Assembly (NCBI GenBank): GCA_965206025.1
Contig: CBDBIU010000005.1
Coordinates: forward strand, 1,922,001-1,986,000
Origin: G963668345 sp965206025
GTDB lineage: Bacteria; Acidobacteriota; Terriglobia; Bryobacterales; UBA6623
Length of the DNA: 64,000 nucleotides
Direction: 5' to 3'
Under the pieces are notes generated by a model. The model ran no database searches. It saw only the letters and a list, made by a program, of their open reading frames with translations, and had not been told where the DNA came from. The translations under genes and the position numbers were made by a program. Below, one piece after another: positions 26,667-36,048 of this stretch. How positions within the stretch are numbered: position 1 is the first letter of the stretch; every line of letters begins with the position of its first letter.

Positions 26667-27707
26667 GTGATGCGAGTTACGCTGTTGCTGGCCTTTGCCG
26701 CGTGGGCGGGCGCGTTCACCGACGGCGGGGCTGACCGTCTGATGCCGCTTAGCGGCACGCCGCCCTATCCGCCCGACAATCCGCCGTCCGTCGAAAAGGT
26801 CCGGCTCGGCGAGATGCTCTTTTTCGAGGAGATGCTCTCGGGCAACGGACGCCGCAGTTGCGGCACTTGCCACAAGCCGGAGCTGCTGTTCATGGACGGC
26901 CTCAGCCGCGCCTGGGGCCTGCACGAATCGGAGTTGTCCCGCAAGACGCCCAGCCTGCTCAATGTCGGTTGGCAGCGGCAACTTTTCTCGGACGGGCGGG
27001 CCAAGACTTTGGAGGAACAAGCGGCGTTCCCGCTTCGCCACCCTCGCGAAATGAACTTGGACCCCGCCGCGGGCGCACAGAGGGTTCAACGCGAGCCCCG
27101 ATATCAAGAGCTATTCGAGCGAGCCTTTCCCGGCCGGCCCGTGACTTTCGAACTTGTCGCCAAGGCGATCTCGACTTATGAGAGAACGCTCGTCTCCTAT
27201 GACAGCGATCTCGATCGCTACTTGACGGGGGACGCTGACGCCTTGACGGCCCCCGCCAAGCGCGGGATGGCGCTCTTCACCGGCAGGGCCGGCTGCATTT
27301 CCTGCCATCACGGCCCGCTGCTGACCGACCACCAGCTCCACTACACCGGCGTACCGGAGAGAGAAGGGGATTCCGATCCGGGAACGAAGCACAAAACGGC
27401 CAGCCTGCGCGACGTTGCGCGGCGCTATTCGTTCATGCACAACGGTTACTACTTGAGACTCTCCCACGTCATCGACCACTACCGCCGGGGAGGGTCGGCG
27501 CCGCCGGGGGTGCGAAGTGAAGCGCCACCGATCGAACTTGGCGAGGACGAAAGAACGGATCTCATCGCGTTTCTTGAATCCCTCAGCGGCCGCATCACCC
27601 AGATCGCCGTTCGCCCCCGCGATCGCGTCGGCGGCCGGAACGCCCTTCAACAAAGTGAAGCACCCTCTGCCGACAGAGGCCCCCAGGACCCCAGCTATTT
27701 GAAGTAG
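26667..27707 (+). CDS. Di-haem cytochrome c peroxidase / MauG family
   Basis: 346-residue periplasmic c-type cytochrome. The N terminus is a short signal peptide (LLLAFAAWAGAF). Two haem-binding CxxCH motifs are present, CGTCH (about residue 70) and CISCH (about residue 212), the hallmark of the bacterial CcpA/MauG family. Other landmarks are LGEMLFFEEMLSGNGRRSC, SLLNVGWQ, HPREMN and LIAFLESL. These enzymes reduce hydrogen peroxide or oxidise protein or small substrates using electrons from small c-type carriers. The frame opens with GTG followed directly by ATG at 26670; either may be the start. No partner gene is obvious. Confidence 0.9.
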   Translation: MMRVTLLLAFAAWAGAFTDGGADRLMPLSGTPPYPPDNPPSVEKVRLGEMLFFEEMLSGNGRRSCGTCHKPELLFMDGLSRAWGLHESELSRKTPSLLNVGWQRQLFSDGRAKTLEEQAAFPLRHPREMNLDPAAGAQRVQREPRYQELFERAFPGRPVTFELVAKAISTYERTLVSYDSDLDRYLTGDADALTAPAKRGMALFTGRAGCISCHHGPLLTDHQLHYTGVPEREGDSDPGTKHKTASLRDVARRYSFMHNGYYLRLSHVIDHYRRGGSAPPGVRSEAPPIELGEDERTDLIAFLESLSGRITQIAVRPRDRVGGRNALQQSEAPSADRGPQDPSYLK

Positions 27708-27856
27708 GCTGCGTGCTTGTTTCGCACACAGGGGTGGACGGGGATTCCCGCCATCGGGCTATCGGGATCCCGGCTCTCGCCTTCTTCGGATTGCGGTAAA
27801 ATCGGAATCCGCGTTACCAAACGGCTGACGCAACACGCAACACAAAAGGAGAATCC

Positions 27857-28582
27857 ATGGCCACCGTTGATGAAATCGGTCCGGATCTGTATCGCATCTC
27901 GATCCACGTGCCCGCGTTTGACCTACAGTTCAATCACTTCCTGATCAAAGACGAGCAACCGATGCTGTTTCACGCGGGTCTGAACGGGATGTTCGATCAG
28001 CTGCGCGAAGCGGTCTCGGGGATTATCGATCCCGCGGAGCTTGGCTGGATCGGCTTCAGCCACTTCGAATCGGACGAGTGTGGTTCTTTGAACCGTTGGC
28101 TCCAGGCGGCGCCTCGGGCGCAGCCGGTTTGCAGCGAGATTGGGGCTCTGGTCAGCGTGAACGACTTCGCGACCCGTCCCGCCAAGGGAATGACCGACGG
28201 GGAGGTCCTGACGACAGGCAAATACCGCTTTCGCCTCTGCCGAACTCCCCACCTGCCGCACGGCTGGGACGCGTCGGTGATGTTCGAGGAGACCACCAAG
28301 ACGCTGCTGTGCTCGGACTTGTTTCACCAAGTCGGCGATGTCGAAGCCCTGACCGAGTCCGACGTGGTGGGACGAAGCCGCGAAGCGATGAAGGCCTACC
28401 AAGCCGGGGTCCTCGCGGACTACGCGCCCTACACGCACTATACGGACCGGCTGTTCCAAAAATTGGCTGCTCTGAAACCCGAACGGCTGGCCATCATGCA
28501 TGGATCGAGTTTTGAGGGCAACGGGGAGCAGGCGCTCAACGATCTGGGGGGCGCTTTTAAGGAGGTCTTCGGCGCGGAATAA
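27857..28582 (+). CDS. Metallo-beta-lactamase-fold protein, ODP/flavodiiron-like
   Basis: 241-residue single-domain protein with the di-iron metallo-beta-lactamase fold of the ODP/flavodiiron oxygen-binding group. The metal signature reads SHFESDECGSLN (HxExD, with Glu where many have the sixth-position His), PHLPHGWDASV supplies a His, CSDLFHQ an Asp, and IMHGSSF the last His. No flavodoxin domain is fused. Such stand-alone domains sense or reduce oxygen or NO. AGGAG lies 7 bp upstream of the ATG. Followed after 69 bp by a methyltransferase gene on the same strand. Confidence 0.82.
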   Translation: MATVDEIGPDLYRISIHVPAFDLQFNHFLIKDEQPMLFHAGLNGMFDQLREAVSGIIDPAELGWIGFSHFESDECGSLNRWLQAAPRAQPVCSEIGALVSVNDFATRPAKGMTDGEVLTTGKYRFRLCRTPHLPHGWDASVMFEETTKTLLCSDLFHQVGDVEALTESDVVGRSREAMKAYQAGVLADYAPYTHYTDRLFQKLAALKPERLAIMHGSSFEGNGEQALNDLGGAFKEVFGAE

Positions 28583-28651
28583 TTCGCGAGGGACGGATTA
28601 GGCGCTCCGGCCGACTGGCGCGCCCGGCATGAAGACACAGAGAAGGAAAGC

Positions 28652-29671
28652 ATGAGCGAAAACACGGAACTCACTCCCGAGAAAGTCCTGCACCTCGGCC
28701 TGGGCTTCTCGGGCTCGAAGACATTGCTGAGCGCCATCGAGCTGGCGCTTTTTACCGAGCTGGCCAAGGGACCCCTGGAGGCCGACGCACTGCGGGAGAA
28801 ACTGGGGCTTCACTCCCGAGGCGCACGGGATTTCTTCGACGCTCTCGTCGCGCTGGGGATGCTCCGGCGAGACGGCGGCCGCTACGCAAACACTCCTGAA
28901 ACGGACCTGTTTCTGGACAAAGCGAAGCCGTCTTACCTCGGCGGCATTCTCGAGATGGCCAACGAGCGGCTGTATCCCTTCTGGGGCTCGCTGACGGAAG
29001 GATTGCGAACGGGCGAGCCGCAAAACGAGATCAAGAAGGGAGGCAAGGGCCTTTTCGAGGCCATCTACGGCGACCCGCACCGCTTGCGGCTTTTCCTGGG
29101 AGCCATGACGGGGCTCAGCATGGGCGCGTCCAAAGCGATCGCGGCGAAGTTCCCCTGGGGCAACTACAAGACTTTTGTCGATGTCGGCGGCGCGCAAGGA
29201 GGGCTTCCAGTGGAAGTCGCGCGGGCGAATCCCCACTTGACCGGCGTCAACTTCGACCTGCCGCAAGTAGAGCCGATTTTTGAGGAGTACGTCGCGGCCC
29301 ACGGCTTGGGCGAGCAGTTAGGTTTCAAGCCCGGCAATTTCTTCGAGGATCCGATTCCTTCGGCGGATGTCGTCGTCATGGGCCACATCCTTCACGACTG
29401 GAACCTCGAAGAGAAGCACATGCTGATCCGCAAGGCCTACGACGCCCTTCCCGAAGGCGGTGCCTTCATAGCCTTTGAAGCGCTCATTGACGACGAGCGC
29501 AGCAAGAACGCGTTTGGGCTGCTGATGAGCCTGAACATGCTGATTGAAACTCCGGGCGGGTTCGATTACACCGGTGCCGATGGGTCCGCGTGGATGCGAG
29601 AGGCCGGGTTCCGCGAGACCCGCGTCGAACATCTCGTCGGCCCCGATTCGATGGTCGTGGGAATCAAGTAA
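28652..29671 (+). CDS. SAM-dependent O-methyltransferase
   Basis: 339-residue methyltransferase with the two-part layout of the plant/polyketide O-methyltransferase family 2. An N-terminal winged-helix dimerisation domain (GSKTLLSAIELALFTELAKG, LRRDGGRYANTPETDLFL) is followed by a Rossmann domain with FVDVGGAQGGLPVEVA (SAM site), GVNFDLPQV and VVMGHILHDWNLEEKHMLI, which keeps the HDW motif holding the usual catalytic His. Substrate is likely a small aromatic or polyketide-like hydroxyl compound, but no pathway genes are adjacent. RBS AGAAGGA precedes the ATG. Confidence 0.88.
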   Translation: MSENTELTPEKVLHLGLGFSGSKTLLSAIELALFTELAKGPLEADALREKLGLHSRGARDFFDALVALGMLRRDGGRYANTPETDLFLDKAKPSYLGGILEMANERLYPFWGSLTEGLRTGEPQNEIKKGGKGLFEAIYGDPHRLRLFLGAMTGLSMGASKAIAAKFPWGNYKTFVDVGGAQGGLPVEVARANPHLTGVNFDLPQVEPIFEEYVAAHGLGEQLGFKPGNFFEDPIPSADVVVMGHILHDWNLEEKHMLIRKAYDALPEGGAFIAFEALIDDERSKNAFGLLMSLNMLIETPGGFDYTGADGSAWMREAGFRETRVEHLVGPDSMVVGIK

Positions 29672-29886
29672 CGGCCAAAGCTTAATCTTCACACGGGGGA
29701 AAATCACGCGTTTCACGACTCTCTCTGTGAATGCGCTTGCCATAGCGCAATGAGCAAAAGCGTCTCAGCCGCTCCGACAGCTCGTGACTTAGTATTCCGT
29801 AAGCGCGCATGGCATAGTGCATCCAGGCGAAAACCGCTGAGCCCGGCAACCGCGCGACAGGCCCAGCCTCGCTCTTCCGCATCGCC

Positions 29887-31626
29887 ATGAGAAAACTCAG
29901 TTCGGTCCTATTCTTAGTTTTCGGTCTGACGGCGGCTCTGACTCTGAGCCAACCGCAACCCTTCTTGCCCGACCTCTCCGCCGCGACCCCTCCGCCGGGC
30001 GCCAAGGGACAAAACAAGGGCGGACAGATTACGCTGCGGACTCTGCCGCTGCCCACGAGCGCGTCTTTTCCGCTGGCCGTCCGGCGCATAGGGCAGTCGA
30101 ACGACAGCCGCTACATCGCCCCGCTGATCGACGTTATGCCGTTTACCAGGAGCCGGGACAATTTCGCCGTCCTCGGCCGAGCATTGGGGAACCTAACGGG
30201 GGAGAGAATCGATCGCTGGGAGTCCCCTTGGCACGACCTGATGGTCTGGTACGGCGAGCGCCCCAAATTGAGGCCGCCCCCGGGGTACATCGGCTGGAAG
30301 GGACAACTGTTTTCACTGGTCGACCCTCGTTTCCGACTGTTCCTCTACGATCGGGCGCCGGCGTCGATTCGGGTGGAAGAGATTGTCTGGGGCGGCGTCG
30401 TGGTGGACGGCCTTCCCGCTCTGGTCAACCCTAAGACGACCGGCGCCGAAGAAGCCGGCTACTTGCGCGATACGGAGGCGGTCTTCGGCGTCAGCATCAA
30501 CGGGGATCATCGCGCGTACCCGCTGCGCATCCTCGACTCGCACGAGATGGCCAACGACGTCGTAGGCGGCAAGCCGGTGACGCTGGCCTATTGCACGCTT
30601 TGCGGCGCGGGTATTCTCTTCGACACGGCGGTTGGCGAAACCAGCTACGAGTTCGGCTCGTCGGGCCTGCTGTATCGCTCGAACAAACTCATGTACGACC
30701 GCAAGACGCGCAGCTTGTGGAATCAGATCACCGGCGAACCTGTGGTCGGCAAGCTTGTCGGCAGCGGCATCAAGCTCCCTGTCCTGCCGATTGTGCTGAC
30801 CTCCTGGGGAGAATGGAAGCGCCGACACCCGGACACCTCGGTGCTAAATCGCGAAACCAAATACCGCCGCGACTATGCGATCGGCGCTTTCTACGGGGAC
30901 TACTTCGCCTCCCCAAACACCATGTTCCCGGTCTGGAAGCGGAGCCAAGCGTTTCCGAAAAAAGAGCGCATTTTTGCCATTCGTATTGACGGCGTCCCGA
31001 AAGCGTACCCCCTTCACGAACTCAACCGCGGCGGGGGAGTCGTCAACGACACATTGGGATCGAAACCGCTGGTCGTAATCTATCGCGACGCCGTGGGACG
31101 AGTCGCCCTACCCGAGACTTGGCGCCAAACGCTAACGCGGCTCGGCGGCTCTCGGTCGGACATCGCCTTCGCCAACGACCTCAACCTGAAGACCGCGCGC
31201 AAGGTTATCAAGAAACGAAAGACCCTCCTCAACGACCTGACGGCGGAGATGCTTCTTGCCATGCCGACCGAAACCCGGCTGGCCTTGCTTACCGAACGCA
31301 CCCCGAAAGAGAAGAAAGGCTCCGAAGCCCGCAAGGGCATGTTCGCGCCCGACTTCCGCAACGAAGTCGCCCTGCGCGGACTGATCGGCGAGACGCGGGC
31401 TTACGAGCGCGGCCCGCGGCGCTTTCGATCTTCCGACTCTTCAGACAAGCTACTCGACGAACAGGGCCGCGGCTGGCGCGTCACCGAGTCGGCCCTGGTC
31501 GGCCCCGACGACGAGCGCCTCCCGCGCCTCGGCGGCCACCTCGCCTATTGGTTCGGCTGGTTTTCCTTCTTCCCGCAAACGGAAGTCTACAAAAGCGAAC
31601 GCGCGTACGGCGTTCTTCACCCCTAG
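29887..31626 (+). CDS. Secreted DUF3179 domain protein
   Basis: 579-residue exported protein. Signal peptide or anchor residues 1-22 (LSSVLFLVFGLTAALTLS). The DUF3179 core spans about residues 160-400 and carries the family pattern VFGVSINGDHRAYPLRILD, HEMANDVVGG, VTLAYCTLCGAGILFD and SGLLYRSNKLMYDR. The CxxC-like pair in CTLC is conserved in the family and may bind metal or form a disulfide. Function is unknown. The C-terminal 170 residues are charged, then end in a W-rich segment (AYWFGWFSFFPQ). No operon partner. Confidence 0.88.
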   Translation: MRKLSSVLFLVFGLTAALTLSQPQPFLPDLSAATPPPGAKGQNKGGQITLRTLPLPTSASFPLAVRRIGQSNDSRYIAPLIDVMPFTRSRDNFAVLGRALGNLTGERIDRWESPWHDLMVWYGERPKLRPPPGYIGWKGQLFSLVDPRFRLFLYDRAPASIRVEEIVWGGVVVDGLPALVNPKTTGAEEAGYLRDTEAVFGVSINGDHRAYPLRILDSHEMANDVVGGKPVTLAYCTLCGAGILFDTAVGETSYEFGSSGLLYRSNKLMYDRKTRSLWNQITGEPVVGKLVGSGIKLPVLPIVLTSWGEWKRRHPDTSVLNRETKYRRDYAIGAFYGDYFASPNTMFPVWKRSQAFPKKERIFAIRIDGVPKAYPLHELNRGGGVVNDTLGSKPLVVIYRDAVGRVALPETWRQTLTRLGGSRSDIAFANDLNLKTARKVIKKRKTLLNDLTAEMLLAMPTETRLALLTERTPKEKKGSEARKGMFAPDFRNEVALRGLIGETRAYERGPRRFRSSDSSDKLLDEQGRGWRVTESALVGPDDERLPRLGGHLAYWFGWFSFFPQTEVYKSERAYGVLHP

Positions 31627-33310
31627 AGGGTGTTGGCCAGGATTTCCATTTTGGCCCTGGCACGGTGAAAGTATACACCCGCGCTGCCCCGCATACCACG
31701 TCTTTTCGCGCTGAACCCTGCACATGACCTCCACCGGTAGGCGCCAGGGCTCGTCCATCCGCTCACAGACGTTGATTGAGCGGACTGAACGGCGCTCCGG
31801 CCGACACTGCTCCTTGCGAAACCTTTTGGAGCCGAAAACTGTTGATCCTCGCCCGGTCAACGCTACCCGCTTGGCAGCGGCAGCGCCCAGATCCTGTGCA
31901 GCATGTCGCCGAACAGCCTGCGGTTCAAATGTCCTTCGGCCAGCAGCAGCCAGTAATACCGCGCGTGCTTGACCAGCCGACCGCCGGTCTTCATCAACCT
32001 GTGTTGCAAGCTCGTCAGCGACCAGCTCTTGATCCTTGGTGGCAGTCCCAGCCGCCGCCACAGGTTGCCCAGGTTGTAGGCCAGCACACTCAACTGCAAG
32101 CGCACTTCGTTCGCCCGGAAGCGATGGCACGACAGCCTGGTCCAATGCGTCGCCTGCTTGCCTTCTTTAATCCACTGCTCGGCCGTCCCGCGCTTGTTGT
32201 AGAAGCGCACCACGGAGCGGCTCGGCAGAGTCAGGTTGGTGACGATGAAGTTGTCCCGTGGAAACAGCTCCCCAGCGTGATGCTCCACCTTGGCCACGAC
32301 CCTTCGGGCCTTGCTCCAGCTCGCTGCCCGGTAGAGAAAGCTCCTGTAGCGCACCAAAGGCTTCCGAGTGGGTCTTCCCACCGGCCGCACCAACAGCTCG
32401 GCAACTTCACGCCGCAGGTTCTCGTTCGCCGGAAGGCGGATGGCATACTTCACGCCACGCTCCTCCGAAGCCTCGTAAATCTCTGGCTTGGCAAAGGCTG
32501 CATCCCCCCGGAAGGCAACCTCTTTGCCATGGTTCTGCTGACGTTCGATCTCGGGCAGGAGCAGTTCATCCCAGTCCTCAGCGCTGTGCACATTGCCCGG
32601 ACGGAGCTTGGCCGCCAGACAGTCGCCGTGACTGTTGAACAGCAACAGCGGGTGGTAGCAGACGGACTCGAAATGGCCGTTGTAGGCGCTGCCTTCCTGT
32701 TGGCCGTGGACGGGGCTTTCCGTCGAGTCCATGTCCAGAACAACCCGCTCGGAGTTGTCTTGGGTCTCGGCTTGGGCGAGCAGCTCCCGGTTCAACGCCA
32801 TCAACCCCAGCAGGTTCTCTTCGCTCGCCAGCATCTCCGTCTCGAAGCTGTGGAGCGTCGAGGTCAAGGCCGCACCGCGATCCCAGATTTTCTGCGAACC
32901 GATCAGCCGAAACGTCGGATCGATCGAAACCCGCGCGGCGTCGTTGAGGTCCTCGTAGCCCGCCAAGCGGCTGTAGACCGACTGCCGCAACAGATCAGCG
33001 AGCGTGAACTGCTTGTTTGTGCCTTGCCGGGAGTCGCTGACATGCTCGTCAATCAGTTCTCCGAACCCGAGCCGTTCGTCCAGTTCGCGAACCAAAATCA
33101 AGCCACCGTCGGAAGTGACGTGCGATCCTTGGAAATCGACTTTGAGAAGTCCATTGAAAGTTAGCTGGAACGGCTTTGTTTCTTTTTCACCCATTGGGTG
33201 TTGGCCTCCCTGGCGTCCTCATCGGGCTCTAGCCCCTATGAATAAAGACGCTGAACGCCACCGCAAAGTCGGAATGTCAAACTCAAAGCGAAAATCGAGG
33301 TCAAAAGTAC
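31627..33310 (-). mobile_element. IS1380-type insertion sequence (ends approximate)
   Basis: One transposase gene with flanks. CCAGGATTTCC near 31637 and, on the other strand, CCTCGATTTTC near 33298 look like weak inverted ends (about 14 of 26 matches), but I could not identify a target duplication, so the limits are approximate. It separates the DUF3179 gene from the hutI-like gene. Confidence 0.6.
31863..33194 (-). CDS. IS1380-family DDE transposase
   Basis: 443-residue DDE transposase of the IS1380 family. The catalytic Asp residues are in VLDMDSTESPVHG and FRGDAAFAKPEIY; the third acidic residue lies in FYNKRGTAEQWIKEGK, which matches the Y(2)R(3)E(6)K signature exactly. The N terminus shows LTSDGG-like VTSDGGLILVRELDERLG and the C terminus LSVLAYNLGNLWRRL, both typical. 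Length is normal and no disruption is visible. A strong GGGAGG lies just upstream of the ATG. Confidence 0.93.
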   Translation of the reverse strand: MGEKETKPFQLTFNGLLKVDFQGSHVTSDGGLILVRELDERLGFGELIDEHVSDSRQGTNKQFTLADLLRQSVYSRLAGYEDLNDAARVSIDPTFRLIGSQKIWDRGAALTSTLHSFETEMLASEENLLGLMALNRELLAQAETQDNSERVVLDMDSTESPVHGQQEGSAYNGHFESVCYHPLLLFNSHGDCLAAKLRPGNVHSAEDWDELLLPEIERQQNHGKEVAFRGDAAFAKPEIYEASEERGVKYAIRLPANENLRREVAELLVRPVGRPTRKPLVRYRSFLYRAASWSKARRVVAKVEHHAGELFPRDNFIVTNLTLPSRSVVRFYNKRGTAEQWIKEGKQATHWTRLSCHRFRANEVRLQLSVLAYNLGNLWRRLGLPPRIKSWSLTSLQHRLMKTGGRLVKHARYYWLLLAEGHLNRRLFGDMLHRIWALPLPSG

Positions 33311-33636
33311 AGACGGTCCCGCTCGCGTGAGACTTCTGACTCCTCGGGCGAATGTGGCCGCTTGTTTTTCGAGGCGCACCCCACGCGTCACGTATCTCTC
33401 TTGCTATCGTAGACGCTCGCCGATGTGCGAATGGGAGCGGCGAACGTCAGTGAGCGGCCATGGGCGTACGGCCCGGGCCGCTGGGCCTTTCAGTCTCATC
33501 CCATCCATCGCGGCCATGGAGAAACGCCCGCTAGCACCTACCTATTTCCTCCACCACGAGGGGGTTGCGGCGCGATGAACGAAGGGTCCTCGCCATCGGG
33601 CCGGCAGACGACTCGCTGACGCGAAGATTTCGATCT
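33195..33636. other. Gap between IS1380 element and hutI-like gene
   Basis: Contains the right end of the IS and about 320 bp without a recognisable gene. The frame leading into the hutI-like gene is open back to a TTG at 33565, but its first 24 codons lack family similarity. Confidence 0.4.
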
Positions 33637-34929
33637 GTGATCTTTATCCGAGGGGCGCGCCAGTTGGTTACACTGCGCGGCCCATCGCCCCGGCGAGGGC
33701 TTCAACTCTCCGATCTGGCTATCATTCCAGACGGGTCACTGCTGATCCGCGATGACAAGATCGTCGAAGTCGGCACAACGCGCCGCATTGAAAACGTAGC
33801 CGCGGCGCGCTCGGCCGAAGTGATCGACGCAACCGGAAAGGTAGTGACGCCCGGCTTCGTCGACCCTCATACACAGCTCGTTTTTGCGCCGTCACGGGCT
33901 CGAGACCGGGACGCCGGATTGGCCGGCATACCCGACGGGCAAGCGCAACCCTACGGGCGTCCACCGCAGGTGCGGCCGTCGCTGAGAAACGCTTCCCGCA
34001 AGCGCCTCAAGCTCCAAGCGCGACGCTGGGCCGCGTTGTTCGCCGCGCACGGAACCACCACGATCGAGGCTCGTTCGGCGCACGGGCTCGGCGTCTCCTC
34101 GGAATTGAAAGGACTGCAGGTGGCGCGCGCCATGGACGGCCACCCGCTGGACGTGTTGCCCACGTTTCTGGCCGCGCAACCCGAGGCAGCCGAGCTGATC
34201 GACAACCCGGCCGCCGCCGTCGAACAAGTGACCGAGGTTCTGTTGCCCCTCATCCGTCGTCGCCGGCTGGCCGATTGCTGTGCTGTCGACTGTGACCCGG
34301 AAGCGTTTGACGTTGAGCAGACCAGGGAAATCTTGCAGGCGGCCGCGCGATTGGGTTTCCGGCTCAAAATTCAGGTCGAGCGGACAAGAAAGTTGAGCGG
34401 GACTCGCCTGGCTCTTGAAATGAACGCCGTCGGGGTGGATCACTTGAACTGTGTCAGCCCCGCGGACATCGATCACCTGGCGAAGTCTTCCGTCGTCGGT
34501 ACGCTGCTGCCAGGCGTGGTGTACTATCGAGGCAGGGATCGATATGCTCCCGCGAGGCGCCTCATCGACCGTGGGGCTGCGTTGGCCCTGGCAAGCGGTT
34601 TCGGCCCCGACGAGAGCCCGTCGCTGAGCATGCCGATGGTCTTGTCTCTGGCTTGCACCCAGATGGGCATGCGTCCCGAGGAGGCCGTGAGCGCCGCGAC
34701 CATCAATGGAGCCGCCGCCCTAGATCGCGATAAGCTCGTCGGCTCGCTGGAGCCGGGCAAACAGGCTGATCTGGTGATCTTCGACGTAGGCGACTTTCGG
34801 GAGATCATCGATTGCTTTGGAGTGAACCTGTGTGTCTTGACGATGAAGAGGGGCCAGGTGATCTACCGCGGGACCGGTCCAATCTCCTCGTTGCCCTCCC
34901 GCGGCCCGGACAAGCAGACTTTGCCCTAG
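33637..34929 (+). CDS. Imidazolonepropionase-like amidohydrolase lacking metal ligands
   Basis: 430-residue protein with clear HutI layout: FIRGARQLVTLRG at the start, VVTPGFVDPHTQLVF, HGTTTIEARSAHGL, VDHLNCVS, LASGFGPDESPSLSMP. Known HutI binds one metal through His80, His82, His249 and Asp324 (B. subtilis numbering). Here the matching positions are His78, Gln80, Gln246 (KIQVE for KIHAD) and Gly321 (SGFGPD for SDFNPG), so three of four ligands are gone. It is thus a paralogue that cannot hydrolyse imidazolonepropionate by the known mechanism. ftcD follows 88 bp downstream. Start chosen at GTG 33637 because family similarity begins there. Confidence 0.82.
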   Translation: MIFIRGARQLVTLRGPSPRRGLQLSDLAIIPDGSLLIRDDKIVEVGTTRRIENVAAARSAEVIDATGKVVTPGFVDPHTQLVFAPSRARDRDAGLAGIPDGQAQPYGRPPQVRPSLRNASRKRLKLQARRWAALFAAHGTTTIEARSAHGLGVSSELKGLQVARAMDGHPLDVLPTFLAAQPEAAELIDNPAAAVEQVTEVLLPLIRRRRLADCCAVDCDPEAFDVEQTREILQAAARLGFRLKIQVERTRKLSGTRLALEMNAVGVDHLNCVSPADIDHLAKSSVVGTLLPGVVYYRGRDRYAPARRLIDRGAALALASGFGPDESPSLSMPMVLSLACTQMGMRPEEAVSAATINGAAALDRDKLVGSLEPGKQADLVIFDVGDFREIIDCFGVNLCVLTMKRGQVIYRGTGPISSLPSRGPDKQTLP

Positions 34930-35017
34930 CGCGGGACCTAGGCCGGGAACGAGTTGGCCTAGCCCGATCCCGCAGGTCACCCCGAAGCGGTCCCGTCGGT
35001 GTGTTCTCAGAGCAAAG

Positions 35018-35959
35018 ATGAGCCTCATTGAGTGTGTTCCCAACTTCTCTGAAGGACGCGACGCGGCCGTTGTGGAGCGCCTTCGATCCTCCCTCGCGTG
35101 CGTGCCTGGGGTGACGCTGCTGGATCAGACAAGCGACCCCGACCACAACCGCTCGGTATTTACCTTTGTGGGAGAGCCGGATGCGGTGGCGGAGGCCGTC
35201 CTCGGGGCCGCCGGGGTGGCGGTCGAGGAGATCGATCTGCGCCGCCACACGGGCGTACATCCCCGCATCGGGGCCCTCGACGTCGTTCCGCTTGTTCCGC
35301 TCGAGGACGCTTCCAGCGAGATCTGCACGAACCTGGCTCATCGCCTGGGACAAGATTTGTGGAGGACGCTCCGGCTGCCGGTCTACTTCTATGGTGATGC
35401 CGCGCAACACCAGCGCCGGCGTCGTCTTGAGCAGATCCGGCGCGGCGGCTTCGAGGAACTGGTTGCTTGCCTTCCCGAGGAAGCGGACCGCCGGCCCGAC
35501 GTGGGCGGCCCGGATCCGCACCCCTCCGCCGGGGCCGCCGCCGTTGGCGTTCGTAAGCTTCTGATCGCCTATAACATCCATTTGGCGTCGCCGGACGTCT
35601 CCATCGCCAAACGCATCGCCTCGAAAATTCGAGAGTCCTCGGGCGGGCTGCAGGCGGTCAAGGCTCTGGGGCTTCAATTGGCCAGCCGCCGTCTAACCCA
35701 AGTCTCGATAAACCTGACGGATTTCGAAAAAACGCCGCCTCACTTCGTATTCGAGCTGGTCAAAGTCGAAGCCGAACGTATGGGCACGCGAGTTGTCGGC
35801 GCTGAGGTAATCGGGCTGATCCCGAGAAAGGCGGTTGAGATGGCTGGCAGACACTCGCTTGACATCATGGGATTTCGCCCCGATATCGTGCTTGAGAACA
35901 GGTTGGAGTCAGTGCGCTCGGAAGACGGCAATGTCGCCCGTTCCGCGGAAGGCTTCTGA
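35018..35959 (+). CDS. ftcD: Glutamate formimidoyltransferase
   Basis: 313-residue enzyme that transfers a formimino (or formyl) group between glutamate and tetrahydrofolate, the last step of one histidine degradation route. N-subdomain signature IECVPNFSEGRD, catalytic-His segment RRHTGVHPRIGALDVVPLVP, and C-subdomain motifs VGVRKLLIAYNIHL, QVSINLTDFEKTP and EVIGLIPRKA. Length matches stand-alone bacterial FtcD without the cyclodeaminase domain. No hutH, hutU or true hutI is in view, so the pair may serve folate one-carbon transfer instead. Confidence 0.92.
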   Translation: MSLIECVPNFSEGRDAAVVERLRSSLACVPGVTLLDQTSDPDHNRSVFTFVGEPDAVAEAVLGAAGVAVEEIDLRRHTGVHPRIGALDVVPLVPLEDASSEICTNLAHRLGQDLWRTLRLPVYFYGDAAQHQRRRRLEQIRRGGFEELVACLPEEADRRPDVGGPDPHPSAGAAAVGVRKLLIAYNIHLASPDVSIAKRIASKIRESSGGLQAVKALGLQLASRRLTQVSINLTDFEKTPPHFVFELVKVEAERMGTRVVGAEVIGLIPRKAVEMAGRHSLDIMGFRPDIVLENRLESVRSEDGNVARSAEGF

Positions 35960-36048
35960 CTGACCTGCTTTTCTGCTGAAAATGGGCCATCCCGCGGAGA
36001 CAGATTCCTCTTGGGCCCCACGACCCCGCCCAGACTGCTGGAAGTTGC

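Noticed and set aside
31776..33164. 462-codon frame antisense to the IS1380 transposase
   Set aside because: The transposase has an exact YREK signature and a ribosome site; the antisense frame has no features.
31628..33206. Direct repeat GGGTGTTGGCC at 31628-31638 and 33196-33206 as a target duplication of the IS1380 element
   Set aside because: The right copy lies 2 bp from the transposase start codon, leaving no room for the IS end or promoter; family duplications are shorter. Probably chance.
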